A stretch of DNA of 64,000 bases from JAIVGV01 sp031425275 (lineage in GTDB: Bacteria; Acidobacteriota; Blastocatellia; Pyrinomonadales; Pyrinomonadaceae), in NCBI GenBank assembly GCA_031425275.1, contig JANPJA010000073.1, forward strand, positions 1-64,000, read 5' to 3'. The position numbers and the translations under genes are program-made. This document shows positions 17,521 through 25,775 of the stretch, piece by piece. The notes under the pieces are model-generated. The model had not been told where the DNA came from and made no database searches. It worked only from the letters and a program-made list of their open reading frames with translations. Position 1 is the stretch's first letter. The number at the start of each line of letters is the position of its first letter.

Positions 17521-18360
17521 ATGGCTGACGAAACTTCAACGCCGCCGGTCGCGCTGACCGTCGCGGGCTTCGACCCTTCGGGCGGCGCGGGGATAATCGC
17601 CGACCTCAAGACCTTCACGGCCTTCGGCTGTTTCGCGACGGCCGCCGTCACCTCGCTGACGTTTCAGAACACGACCGGTGTTTTCGGCGCGGTCGCCCAG
17701 ACGGGTGAGACGGTGCGGCGGCAGGCTCTGGCCGTCGTCGAAGACTTCCGCGTGGCGGGGATGAAGACCGGGATGCTCCCGACCGGCGAGATCATCCGCG
17801 AGGTCGCGCGCCTGCTCCGCGAGACGCCGCTCCGCGAGATCGACGCGGTCGTCGATCCGGTCGTGCGCTCGACCTCCGGCTACGACCTCATCGACGACGA
17901 CGCGCTCGGCGTGTTGAAGCGGGAACTGCTGCCGCTCGCGCGCCTCGTCACGCCGAACCTCCCCGAAGCCGAGCGCATCACCGGGATGAAGATCGCGGAC
18001 GAAGACGACATGCGGCGCGCGGCCCGCTCGATGCGCGAGATGGGCGCGCGCGCGGTGCTGGTCAAGGGCGGGCATCTGACGGGCGACGCCGTCGATCTGC
18101 TCGACGACGGGGGCCGCGTCCGACTCTTCCGCGCGCCGCGCGTCCCCTCCACTTCGACGCACGGCACGGGCTGCACGCTCGCCGCCGCCGTGGCGGCCTG
18201 CCTCGCCCGCGGCCTCCCGCTCGCCGAAGCGGTCGCAGCGGCCAAGCGTTTCGTCACCATTGCCATCCGCCGCGCCCCCGCACTCGGACGCGGCCACGGC
18301 CCCGTCCGCCACGACATTTCAGTCCGCTTCACGGCCGAAGGCGTGGTGATTGATGATTAG
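17521..18360 (+). CDS. thiD: Hydroxymethylpyrimidine/phosphomethylpyrimidine kinase
   Basis: The protein has 279 residues of the ribokinase-like ThiD family. It shows VAGFDPSGGAGIIADLKTF (substrate and phosphate site), VTSLTFQNT, VDPVVRSTSG, LVKGGH and the anion-hole motif STHGTGCTLAAA. It phosphorylates HMP and HMP-P to HMP-PP, the substrate of ThiE encoded just upstream. The ATG at 17521 follows the palindromic element directly and has no clear ribosome site. Confidence 0.93.
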   Translation: MADETSTPPVALTVAGFDPSGGAGIIADLKTFTAFGCFATAAVTSLTFQNTTGVFGAVAQTGETVRRQALAVVEDFRVAGMKTGMLPTGEIIREVARLLRETPLREIDAVVDPVVRSTSGYDLIDDDALGVLKRELLPLARLVTPNLPEAERITGMKIADEDDMRRAARSMREMGARAVLVKGGHLTGDAVDLLDDGGRVRLFRAPRVPSTSTHGTGCTLAAAVAACLARGLPLAEAVAAAKRFVTIAIRRAPALGRGHGPVRHDISVRFTAEGVVIDD

Positions 18361-18545
18361 CGATTAGCTGTTAGCTGTTAGCGATTAGCTGTTAGCCGTT
18401 AGCTAAAACAAAAGGCGGGAGGCGGCGCAATCGGAGCCGCTTCCCGCCTTCTGCTTTTCACTCACCGATAACCGCTAGGCTAACAGCTAATCGCTAACAG
18501 CTAACAGCTAATCGCTAACAGCTAACAGCTAATCGCTAACAGCTC
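18361..18545. repeat. Inverted TTAGCTGTTAGCGA repeat enclosing a terminator
   Basis: Left arm tandem words (18358-18403, GATTAGCTGTTAGC) face right arm tandem AACAGCTAATCGCTAAC words (18481-18543). The hairpin at 18412-18450 sits between them. The element exactly fills the space between the convergent thiD and GGDEF/EAL genes. Confidence 0.85.
18412..18450. terminator. Bidirectional terminator hairpin
   Basis: A 14-bp stem with one G:T-type mismatch, AAGGCGGGAGGCGG (18412-18425) with CCGCTTCCCGCCTT (18437-18450), is flanked by AAAACAAA on the left and a T-rich CTGCTTTT on the right. It would stop thiD from the left and the GGDEF/EAL gene from the right. Confidence 0.75.
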
Positions 18546-21509
18546 TTATGCCGCCTGCATGTCGCCCTCCGTGAGAATGAAGAGGCCGGATTCGAGGCCG
18601 GCGCGCAGCAGCGTCTCGGTGTCCTCGGCCGATTGCGGGCGCGAGAAGAGGTAGCCCTGACCGTAGGTGCATTCGAGTTGGCGCAGCCGCGCGAGCTGTT
18701 CCGCGGTCTCGACGCCTTCGGCCACCACGTCCTTCCCCATGTTGCGCGCGAGCAGGATGATCGTGCGGACGATCTCGTCGTTCTCGCCCGCGTCCGTGTC
18801 CTCCTGACTGATGAAGGAGCGGTCGATCTTCAGCGTGTGGATGGGGAAGCGTTGGAGGTAGGAGAGCGACGAGTAGCCCGTGCCGAAGTCGTCGATGGCG
18901 ATCTCGGCCCCGAGGTCGCGGAGCGCGCCCATGGTGGAGACGACCAGCTTGGCGTTGTCCATGATGACGCTCTCGGTGATCTCGAGTTGGAGGCAGCGCG
19001 GGTCGAAGTTGGTCTCGACGAGGACGCGCGTGATGCGCTCGAAGAGATCGTGCTGCGCGAACTGGCGGCCCGACAAGTTGACGCTCAGCTTAAGCCCCGC
19101 GTGGAGCGGCGAGAGCGCGTGCCACTCGCGCATCTGGCGGCAGGCGGCTTCGAGCACCCAGAGGCCGAGCGGGACGATGATGCCGGTCTCCTCGGCGAGC
19201 GGGATGAAGTCGTTGGGCGCGACGAGGCCGCGCGTCGGGTGCTGCCAGCGCACCAGCGCCTCGAAGCCGGAGATGCGGCCCGTCGCCAGCGAGACGATGG
19301 GCTGGTAGTGGAGGCAGAACTCCTTGCGCTCCAGGGCGCGGTGCAGGTCGTTCTCCAAAGTCATCTGCGCCATCACGCGCGCGTGCATCACCATGTCGAA
19401 GACTTCGTAGGGCTTGCCCTGCGACTTGGCGCGGTACATGACGGTGTCGGCGTCTCTGAGCACGTCCTCCTCGTTGGCGTAGCCGGTGGTCGAAAGCGCG
19501 ATGCCGATGCTGCCCGAGGCGAAGACCTCGTGGCCGGAGAGGCTGAAGGGCTGGGCCATCTCCTTCTGCACGCGCTCCGCCACGCGGATGGCCGCCTCCG
19601 GGGTCGACAGGCTGTTGAGGAGGATGGCGAACTCGTCGCCGCCGAGGCGCGCCACCGCGTCGCCCGCCCGCAGCGTGCCTTCGAGCCGGCGCGCGAGGGC
19701 GACGAGGAGTTGGTCGCCGACCCCGTGGCCCAGAGAGTCGTTGATCACCTTGAAGCGGTCGAGGTCGAGGAAGAGGACGGCGAAGAGGTGGCCTTCGAGG
19801 CGGTTCGCGGCATCGACGGCGAGGCGGAGGTGCTCGGTGAAGAGCGAGCGGTTGGGCAGCCCCGTCAGGGCGTCGTGGAAGGCGATGTGGCGGAGCTGCT
19901 GCTCGGCCTGCTTGCGCTCGGTGATGTCGCGGGCGATGCCCTGCACGCCGACGGCCACGCCGTCCTGCATGATCAGGCGCGTGCTGATCTCCAGCGGCAC
20001 GCGGCGGCCGTCCTTCGAGAAGATTTCCAACTCGTAGCGCGTCGATTCGTCGCCCCCCTGCTTCTGCCCCATCATCTGGCGCGCGAGCGAGACGTACTGC
20101 GGCACGACGACCTGCGCGAGATTCATCCGGCACGCCTCGTCGCGCGTGTAGCCGGTGACGCGCTCGCCCGTCTTGTTGAGCGAGGTGAAGAAGCCGCGCA
20201 GGTCGTGCGTGTAAACCACGTCGTTGGCGTTCTCGAACAGCTCGCGGTAACGCTCCTCGCTCTCCCTGAGCGACTCCTCCGCGCGCAGGCGTTGCGTCAC
20301 GTCAACGGCCAGCACGACCCGGCACTTGCGCCCGCCGATCTCCAACTCGTGCGAGGTGATCTCGACGCGGATGATTGAGCCGTCCTTCTTCAAGTGGCGG
20401 TGCGGGAAGCCCCGCAGAGGCGACGGGGGCTGGCTCGACAGCTTTTCCAGCAGAAAGGGGATGTCTTCCGGGGGGCGGACATCCCTGATCGTCATCGCGA
20501 GGAATTCGTCGCGGCTGTAGCCGTAGTGCCGCACCGCCGCCTCGTTGACGGCTTGGAAGGCGAGCGTCTCGGCCTCGTAAATCCACATCGGGTGCGGGTT
20601 GTGATCGAAGAGCAGCCGGTAACGCTCCTCCGACTCGCGCAGGGCCAGCTCGGCCCGCTTGCGCGCCGTGATGTCGCGGGCGATGCCCTGCACGCCGACG
20701 GGGGCGCCGGCCTTGTCGCGGATGAGCTGCGTGCTCAACTCGATGTGCAAACGCTCGCCCGACTTGGTTCTGATCTCGGTCTCGTAGCAGGTCGTCGCCT
20801 CCTCGCCGCGGAGCTTGCGCTCCAACATCGCTTCCGTCCGGCGGACGTTCTCCGGCGCGACGACTTGGCGGAAGTTCATCCCGCGCATCTCTTCGGCGGT
20901 GTAGCCCACCATGCCCTCGCCGGCCCGGTTGACGCTCGTGTAGTTCCCCGCGAGGTCGGTCGTGTAAACGATGTCGTTGGCCTCGGTGAACAGGCGGCGG
21001 TAACGCTCCTCGGATTCGCGCAGGGCCAGCTCGGCCAGCTTGCGGTCGGTGATGTCCTCGACGCTGCCCTCGAAGTAGAGGAAGTCGCCGTCGGAGTCGT
21101 TGACGGCGTAGAAGTTCTCGCGCGTCCAGATGGTCTGGCCGTCGCGGCGGCGGACGCGGCTCTCGAAGCCCTGCACCATGCCGTCTTCGGCGAGGAGGCG
21201 GCGGAGCGTGCCGCGCGTCTCCGGGTCGGCGTAATAGTCGCGCTCGATGCTCTGGCACGAGGCTATCATCTCGGCGGGCGAGTCGTAGCCGAGCATCCGC
21301 GCGTAGGCCCCGTTGGCGTTGAGGAAGCGGCCCTCGGGCGTGGATTGGTAGATGCCGTGGACGGAGTGGTCGAAGATGCCGCGGTACTTCAACTCGCTCG
21401 TGAAGAGCGTCCGCAGCGCCTCGGCCGGGGCGTCGTCGGCGTCGCGCGCCTCCGCCGTCGGGCACAGGACTTCAAGGCCGGCGAGGTTCGGGTCTTGGTC
21501 GGGAGTCAT
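18546..21509 (-). CDS. Cyclic-di-GMP signalling protein, four PAS domains with GGDEF and EAL
   Basis: The protein has 987 residues. Four PAS sensor domains (about 30-145, 155-270, 280-390, 400-515; several end in GVQGIARDIT-type PAC motifs) precede a GGDEF domain with intact motif LGGDEF near residue 621. An EAL domain follows (FEALVRWQHP near 747, later IDDFGTGYSS). Both catalytic motifs look intact, so it may make and hydrolyse c-di-GMP or have one domain regulatory. There is no transmembrane segment, so it is a cytoplasmic sensor. ATG 21509 is preferred over upstream codons, which give an Arg-rich shadow leader. It stands alone behind its own 447-base upstream region. Confidence 0.9.
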   Translation of the reverse strand: MTPDQDPNLAGLEVLCPTAEARDADDAPAEALRTLFTSELKYRGIFDHSVHGIYQSTPEGRFLNANGAYARMLGYDSPAEMIASCQSIERDYYADPETRGTLRRLLAEDGMVQGFESRVRRRDGQTIWTRENFYAVNDSDGDFLYFEGSVEDITDRKLAELALRESEERYRRLFTEANDIVYTTDLAGNYTSVNRAGEGMVGYTAEEMRGMNFRQVVAPENVRRTEAMLERKLRGEEATTCYETEIRTKSGERLHIELSTQLIRDKAGAPVGVQGIARDITARKRAELALRESEERYRLLFDHNPHPMWIYEAETLAFQAVNEAAVRHYGYSRDEFLAMTIRDVRPPEDIPFLLEKLSSQPPSPLRGFPHRHLKKDGSIIRVEITSHELEIGGRKCRVVLAVDVTQRLRAEESLRESEERYRELFENANDVVYTHDLRGFFTSLNKTGERVTGYTRDEACRMNLAQVVVPQYVSLARQMMGQKQGGDESTRYELEIFSKDGRRVPLEISTRLIMQDGVAVGVQGIARDITERKQAEQQLRHIAFHDALTGLPNRSLFTEHLRLAVDAANRLEGHLFAVLFLDLDRFKVINDSLGHGVGDQLLVALARRLEGTLRAGDAVARLGGDEFAILLNSLSTPEAAIRVAERVQKEMAQPFSLSGHEVFASGSIGIALSTTGYANEEDVLRDADTVMYRAKSQGKPYEVFDMVMHARVMAQMTLENDLHRALERKEFCLHYQPIVSLATGRISGFEALVRWQHPTRGLVAPNDFIPLAEETGIIVPLGLWVLEAACRQMREWHALSPLHAGLKLSVNLSGRQFAQHDLFERITRVLVETNFDPRCLQLEITESVIMDNAKLVVSTMGALRDLGAEIAIDDFGTGYSSLSYLQRFPIHTLKIDRSFISQEDTDAGENDEIVRTIILLARNMGKDVVAEGVETAEQLARLRQLECTYGQGYLFSRPQSAEDTETLLRAGLESGLFILTEGDMQAA

Positions 21510-21956
21510 GTCCGAGGTGTTCCTTGCTGCGACTTCTGACGGGGACGCCCGCCGCCTTTCTTTCGGGCAGCGACGCCGCCGGGACAGTCGCGGGAGAAGG
21601 CCGCGCCGCCGCGACACTTCCGAGGCGGCCGTCAGAACGGGCGCGAAAAAAACTGGATGTTCCCCTGTGGGAGGTGCGGTTTACGACGGGGTGAGTGGGG
21701 TCGCGGCTGGTAAACCAACAGCCATCTTTAATTTAACGCATCGGTGAGGCCGTTTGCAACATTTTTGGCAAAAGTTTTCGCCGGCCAAACCGCCCGCCGT
21801 CCGCGGCCAGTTGCCGAGTGGATAGTTGTCCGTGGTCGGTCGTCCGTGGTCAGTTGTTTTGTCGTGGAACGTCCGTCGCTTTTCGCCGACACTTCGCAAG
21901 CCGATAAGCCACAAACAACTGACAACTGACAACTGACCACGGACGACTGACCACGC
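21510..21956. other. Non-coding region between the GGDEF/EAL gene and the cyclophilin gene
   Basis: Bases 21510-21720 look like the leader of the GGDEF/EAL gene; no riboswitch was recognised. Bases about 21720-21775 are AT-rich and hold a candidate promoter. Bases 21824-21955 hold an inverted copy of the CAGTTGTCCGTGGTCAG family (tandem words left, ACAACTGACAACTGACCACGG words right). No gene is seen. Confidence 0.6.
21731..21759 (-). promoter_or_regulatory. Candidate promoter of the GGDEF/EAL gene
   Basis: Minus-strand -35 TTGCAA (21754-21759), a 17-base spacer and -10 TTAAAT (21731-21736) lie in a local AT-rich patch. The leader to ATG 21509 would be about 215 bases. Confidence 0.35.
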
Positions 21957-22448
21957 TCAGCCCTGTTCCGCGACGGTGACTTTCGTCATCACCACGTCCG
22001 TGACGGGGCGGTCGCCGGGGGCGGTCTTGGTCGTGGCGATCTCATCGACCACGTCCTGACCTTCGATGACGCGGCCGAACTTGGTGTAGCTCGGCGGCAG
22101 CGGGTAGTCGGCGTGCATGATGAAGAACTGCGAGCCGTTGGTGTTCGGCCCGGCGTTCGCCATCGCCACCGTGCCCTTCGCGTACGGGCCGCGGTAGAGC
22201 GGCGAGGAGGCGTTGATCTCGTCGTTGAAGCGGCCGCCCGCGGCCGACTGCCCGCCGCGCCCCGTCCCCGTCGGGTCGCCGCCCTGAATCATGAAGCCTT
22301 TGATGACCCGGTGGAAGATGACGCCGTCGAAGAATCCCTTGTCGGCGAGCAGGCGGAAGTTCTCGGTCGTCTTGGGCGCGTCCTCCTCCAACAGCTCGAA
22401 GCGGATGGTGCCGTGGTTGGTCTCGATGGTTGCGATGCGATTTGCCAT
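21957..22448 (-). CDS. Cyclophilin-type peptidyl-prolyl cis-trans isomerase
   Basis: The protein has 163 residues. The cyclophilin core is complete: FFDGVIFHRVIKGFMIQGGDP, AMANAGPNTNGSQFFI and FGRVIEGQDVVDEI. The catalytic Arg is in FHRV. There is no signal peptide, so it is a cytoplasmic folding catalyst of the PpiB kind. ATG 22448 is chosen because AGGAG lies about 7 bases upstream; the upstream in-frame codons are derived from the short-word repeat at 22463-22520. It follows the P1 peptidase gene on the same strand after 121 bases of repeat. Confidence 0.92.
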   Translation of the reverse strand: MANRIATIETNHGTIRFELLEEDAPKTTENFRLLADKGFFDGVIFHRVIKGFMIQGGDPTGTGRGGQSAAGGRFNDEINASSPLYRGPYAKGTVAMANAGPNTNGSQFFIMHADYPLPPSYTKFGRVIEGQDVVDEIATTKTAPGDRPVTDVVMTKVTVAEQG

Positions 22449-22462
22449 GTCGAAGCTCCTGT

Positions 22463-22520
22463 GGGTTGTCAGTTGTCCGTGGTCAGTGGTCAGTAGTCCG
22501 TGGTTGGTCGTCAGTCGTGC
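22463..22520. repeat. Tandem CAGTTGTCCGTGGTCAGTGG words (one-sided copy)
   Basis: Words of the family seen at 10331-10448 run in tandem with small changes (GTTGTCAGTTGTCCGTGGTC, then GTCAGTAGTCCGTGG). No clear inverted half follows, so this copy is half an element. It lies in the 121-base leader of the cyclophilin gene. Confidence 0.7.
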
Positions 22521-22569
22521 GTTGCCGGTCGATGCTCGCGCAAGCTTGTGTGGTTCGAGTCTGCGCACG

Positions 22570-23763
22570 TCATTTCGTCAGGCGGTTGTACTTTCTTAAA
22601 ACTTCTCGCAGCCGCTCGTGCGGGAGGGCGTGAACCTTGTTGCCGCCGATGCCGGTCATCGTCTCCGCCGCGACCATGGCGTTGACGATGGCCTCTTCGG
22701 TCGCCTCGACCGTCGCGCGGAAGATCGGGTTGATGAGATCGTTCGGGAGCATCTTCAACTCGGCCAGCCCCGTCTCCTTCGAGACCTCGCCCGCGCCCGC
22801 GGTCGAGAAGGCGATGAAGATGTCGCCGGAAGAGTTCTCGCCCCGCCCGCCCATCACGCCGATGGCGAGCGAGACGCGGCGCGCGAGCCGCTTCAACTGG
22901 TGCGGCATGAGCGGCGCGTCGGTGGCGACGACGACGATGATCGAGCCTTCGCCGTCGCCCGCCTTGCCCGCCGCCGGCATCAGGTCCGTGATCTCTTTCC
23001 CGACCGGCACGCCGGCGATGCGCAGCAGATCGCGCCCCCCGTAGTTGGCCTGCACGAGCGCGCCGACGGTGTAGCCGCCCTCGCGGCCCGACAGCACGCG
23101 CGACGAAGTGCCGATGCCGCCCTTGAAGCCGTGCGCGATCATCCCCGTCCCGCCGCCGACGTTGCCCTCGGCCACGGGGCCTGACTTCGCCCCGTCGAGC
23201 GCGGCGAAGGCGTGCTCCTTGCGGACGTGGAAGCCGTTGATGTCGTTGAGAAATCCGTCCCACGTCTCGGCGACGACGGGCAGGCTGAAGTCGCCCGAAT
23301 AACCCGCGCCCGCGCCGCGCCGCGCGTTCCACTCGATGACGGCATCGCGCACCACGCCGACGCTGTGCGTGTTCGTGATCAGCACGGGTGCCCCCAACGC
23401 GCCCGACTCTTCGATCCACGTCGTCCCGGTCATCTCGCCGTTGCCGTTTAAGGTGTGCCACGCGGCGAAGACGCGCCCGCGAAAATTTTTGCCCTGCGGG
23501 AACACGACCGTCACGCCCGTGCGCACCGGCCCGCGCCCGACGACGAGCTTGCCCTCGCCGCTGATGAGCGTCACGTGCCCGACCTCGACGCCGCGCACGT
23601 CGGTGATGGCGTTGAACCCGCCCGGCGTGCCCACGAACGGCACGCCGAGGTCGCGCGCGCGGGGCTTCTGCTGCTGCTGCGCCGAGCTTTCAGGCACGAC
23701 GGGACACACGCCGAGCGCGACGAGCAGCACGGTCTTGCCGGCCAGCGACAAATATTTCCTCAT
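22570..23763 (-). CDS. P1 family (DmpA/BapA-type) peptidase, secreted
   Basis: The protein has 397 residues. An N-terminal signal peptide (about 1-28, ending near SSAQ) is followed by the DmpA fold: GGFNAITDVRGVEVGH, TGTTWIEESGALGAPVLITN, HSVGVVRDAV and the autoprocessing site GRGENSSGDIFIAFST. In this Ntn-hydrolase-like family a precursor cleaves itself before the serine of that site to free the N-terminal nucleophile, giving an aminopeptidase or beta-peptide hydrolase. Here it is probably periplasmic. ATG 23763 has GAGAGGTGTCAC upstream. It lies 10 bases after the HAD phosphatase gene on the same strand and so forms an operon with it. Confidence 0.9.
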   Translation of the reverse strand: MRKYLSLAGKTVLLVALGVCPVVPESSAQQQQKPRARDLGVPFVGTPGGFNAITDVRGVEVGHVTLISGEGKLVVGRGPVRTGVTVVFPQGKNFRGRVFAAWHTLNGNGEMTGTTWIEESGALGAPVLITNTHSVGVVRDAVIEWNARRGAGAGYSGDFSLPVVAETWDGFLNDINGFHVRKEHAFAALDGAKSGPVAEGNVGGGTGMIAHGFKGGIGTSSRVLSGREGGYTVGALVQANYGGRDLLRIAGVPVGKEITDLMPAAGKAGDGEGSIIVVVATDAPLMPHQLKRLARRVSLAIGVMGGRGENSSGDIFIAFSTAGAGEVSKETGLAELKMLPNDLINPIFRATVEATEEAIVNAMVAAETMTGIGGNKVHALPHERLREVLRKYNRLTK

Positions 23764-23773
23764 GTGACACCTC

Positions 23774-24646
23774 TCAACGGGCCTCCCCGCGCAGGATGAA
23801 TTTTTCAATCGCGCCGGCCACGCCGTCTTCGTCGTTCGAGGCGGTGACGTGGACGCCTTCCAAGTCGTGGAGGGCCGGCTCGGCGTTGCGCACTATGACG
23901 CGCGTGCCGGCGTACTCCAACATCTCGCGGTCGTTGTGGTTGTCGCCGACGGCCATCACCTCGTCGGGCGCGAGATGATACTCGTCGGCCACGGCCTTGA
24001 GTCCCGTGCCCTTCGACACGTCGGGGTGGATCACGTCCACCAGCCCGAAGTCGAGCTGGGGGTAGATGGTCGCCATCAGGCGGACGCTTCCGCCCAGCTC
24101 CGTGCCGAGCGCGGCCGCGAGACGTTCGGCTCGCGCCCGTGTGCCGGAGAACGTGATGTGGACGGGCGCGTGGTCGAGATACGCTTCGAGCGATTCGACC
24201 TGAATGATGGCGCGCGACGCTTCCTCGCCGTGGATGCGGCGCGACCAGCGGATGTACTCGGCGAGCGGGCGGTCGGCCTCGTCGATGTGATCATAGACGA
24301 GAACGCCCGCGCCTTCGGCGTCGTCGCTCACGAGCGCGTCCGCGCCATGCGCGCGCGCGACGCGCAGGGTCGCGCGCGCGGCCGCGAGCGGGAGGTGTGA
24401 GACCGAGACGGTTTCGAGCGTCCGCGCGTGCTTGGTGAGCGCGCCGTTGTGCGCGACGAGCGGCACGTCGAGGCCGAGTTCGAGCGCGACGGGCCGCGCA
24501 TCGCGGAAGCGGCGGCCGGTGACGACGGCGACGCGCACGCCGCGCGCGCGCGCGGCGGAGACGGCGCGGCGGTTGCGCTCCGAGACGCGGCCGCGCGAGT
24601 CGAGCAGCGTGCCGTCGAGGTCGAGTGCGAGCAGGCGTATGGGCAT
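23774..24646 (-). CDS. Cof-type HAD family phosphatase
   Basis: The protein has 290 residues. HAD motif I is LLALDLDGTLLD at the N-terminus, motif II threonine lies in VVTGRRF, and the C-terminal VSKGTGLKAVADEY ... MAVGDNHNDREMLEYAG contains motif III lysine and the motif IV acidic residues. A type IIB cap lies between, as in Cof proteins, which dephosphorylate sugar phosphates, FMN or pyridoxal phosphate. The substrate is not predictable. ATG 24646 directly precedes the conserved domain. The upstream 243 bases to the divergent CHRD gene start hold no other gene. Confidence 0.9.
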   Translation of the reverse strand: MPIRLLALDLDGTLLDSRGRVSERNRRAVSAARARGVRVAVVTGRRFRDARPVALELGLDVPLVAHNGALTKHARTLETVSVSHLPLAAARATLRVARAHGADALVSDDAEGAGVLVYDHIDEADRPLAEYIRWSRRIHGEEASRAIIQVESLEAYLDHAPVHITFSGTRARAERLAAALGTELGGSVRLMATIYPQLDFGLVDVIHPDVSKGTGLKAVADEYHLAPDEVMAVGDNHNDREMLEYAGTRVIVRNAEPALHDLEGVHVTASNDEDGVAGAIEKFILRGEAR

Positions 24647-24889
24647 CCGGTATCGTTCGGCGGTCGCGTTCGCGCGCTCCGCTCTGCTATGCGCGCCGCC
24701 AGCGCGTCCGACAAGTTGTCTCTTCGCGGAATAGTTAACATAGACGAGAACAAGCAAAAATTCTAGTCGGCCCCCGGCGCGCGGAGCGACGCCTGAACGC
24801 CCGTCGCGGCGGCGGGCGCGGCTGTGTTAGAATCGCGCCACGCATCGTCAAGCCCCCCCGTCGATAATTCTGCTCCGGAGGTTGAGAAG

Positions 24890-25471
24890 ATGAGAACACG
24901 TAAAATCTTTGTGTCCGCGTTCGTCCTGCTGGCGTGCGCGGCCGTGGCGGTCGGCTTCGCGCTGAAAAACATGCGCGGCTTTCTGATCGGGTACGAGGAA
25001 GTGCCGGCGGTTTCGACCGCGGCCGACGGCGAGTTCCGCGCGCGCATCAGCGAAGACGACTCCGCGATGAGCTACGAGCTGAGCTACAAGGAGTTGGAGG
25101 GCGGGGTGCTGCAAGCGCACATCCACTTGGGCCAGCGCGGCGTCAACGGCGGCATCAGCGTGTGGCTGTGCGGGAACGCGAGCACCACGCCGCCGGTGAA
25201 CCCGCCGGCAGGGACGCAGCCGTGCCCCGCGCCGCCCGCGACCATCACGGGCACGATCACCTCGGCCAACGTCATCGGGCCGGCGGGGCAGGGCATCGCG
25301 CCGGGCGAGTTCGCCGAACTGCTCGCCGCCATCCGCGCCGGGGCAACCTACGTCAACGTCCACACCACGAAATTCCCCGGCGGCGAAATCCGCAGCCAGA
25401 TCGGCTCGGACAGCAGGAACAAGGGCGGGCACTCGGCGAAGGGGAACGATAAAGACGAGCACCAACACTGA
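24890..25471 (+). CDS. CHRD domain protein, exported
   Basis: The protein has 193 residues. An N-terminal hydrophobic segment (residues about 5-24, VSAFVLLACAAVAVGFAL) is a signal peptide or anchor. A CHRD domain follows (about 33-170): GYEEVPAVST, AHIHLGQRGVNGG, and a typical YVNVHTTKFPGGEIRSQI end. CHRD domains occur in secreted proteins and in chordin; no enzymatic activity is established. The His/Lys-rich tail (last 15 residues) may bind metal. ATG 24890 has CCGGAGG about 8 bases upstream, and a TAGAAT -10-like box lies at 24828-24833. Confidence 0.85.
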   Translation: MRTRKIFVSAFVLLACAAVAVGFALKNMRGFLIGYEEVPAVSTAADGEFRARISEDDSAMSYELSYKELEGGVLQAHIHLGQRGVNGGISVWLCGNASTTPPVNPPAGTQPCPAPPATITGTITSANVIGPAGQGIAPGEFAELLAAIRAGATYVNVHTTKFPGGEIRSQIGSDSRNKGGHSAKGNDKDEHQH

Positions 25472-25507
25472 CGCCGCATTGTGCGCGCGAGACGTGTAGT
25501 GAAGCGT

Positions 25508-25560
25508 GGAGGGCGGCCGAGCATGTCTCGCGCCGCCCTCCGGCGTTTAGGCCGGAGGGC
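25508..25560. promoter_or_regulatory. Two mutually exclusive hairpins after the CHRD gene, before threonine synthase
   Basis: Stem A pairs GGAGGGCGGC (25508-25517) with GCCGCCCTCC (25532-25541). Stem B pairs GCCCTCCGGC (25535-25544) with GCCGGAGGGC (25551-25560). Both are perfect 10-bp stems, and they share bases 25535-25541, so only one can form. There is no T-run after stem B. It may be a terminator of the CHRD gene or an attenuator for thrC. The 304-base gap 25472-25775 holds no gene. Confidence 0.4.
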
Positions 25561-25775
25561 CGTCGCGGCGGGCGCAGCAACAATAATGCTCCAACTGGCG
25601 CGCGCCTCCCCCGGCGTCAATTTGTCGTGAGCCGACGGGGCCGCGTAAGCTGGCCGCGAAAATGCGCCCCCGCCCCTCTTAAATTTGCTGCGGCCGGCGG
25701 GCGCGAACCTCGCCCGCCGTGGTATTTCGCGAGAATTCAACCCATTCAAACATTCTGAAAGGAACCCCTGAGACG

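Noticed and set aside
21510..21720. Possible c-di-GMP riboswitch in the leader of the GGDEF/EAL gene
   Set aside because: No GEMM-type conserved core was recognised in the leader on the minus strand.
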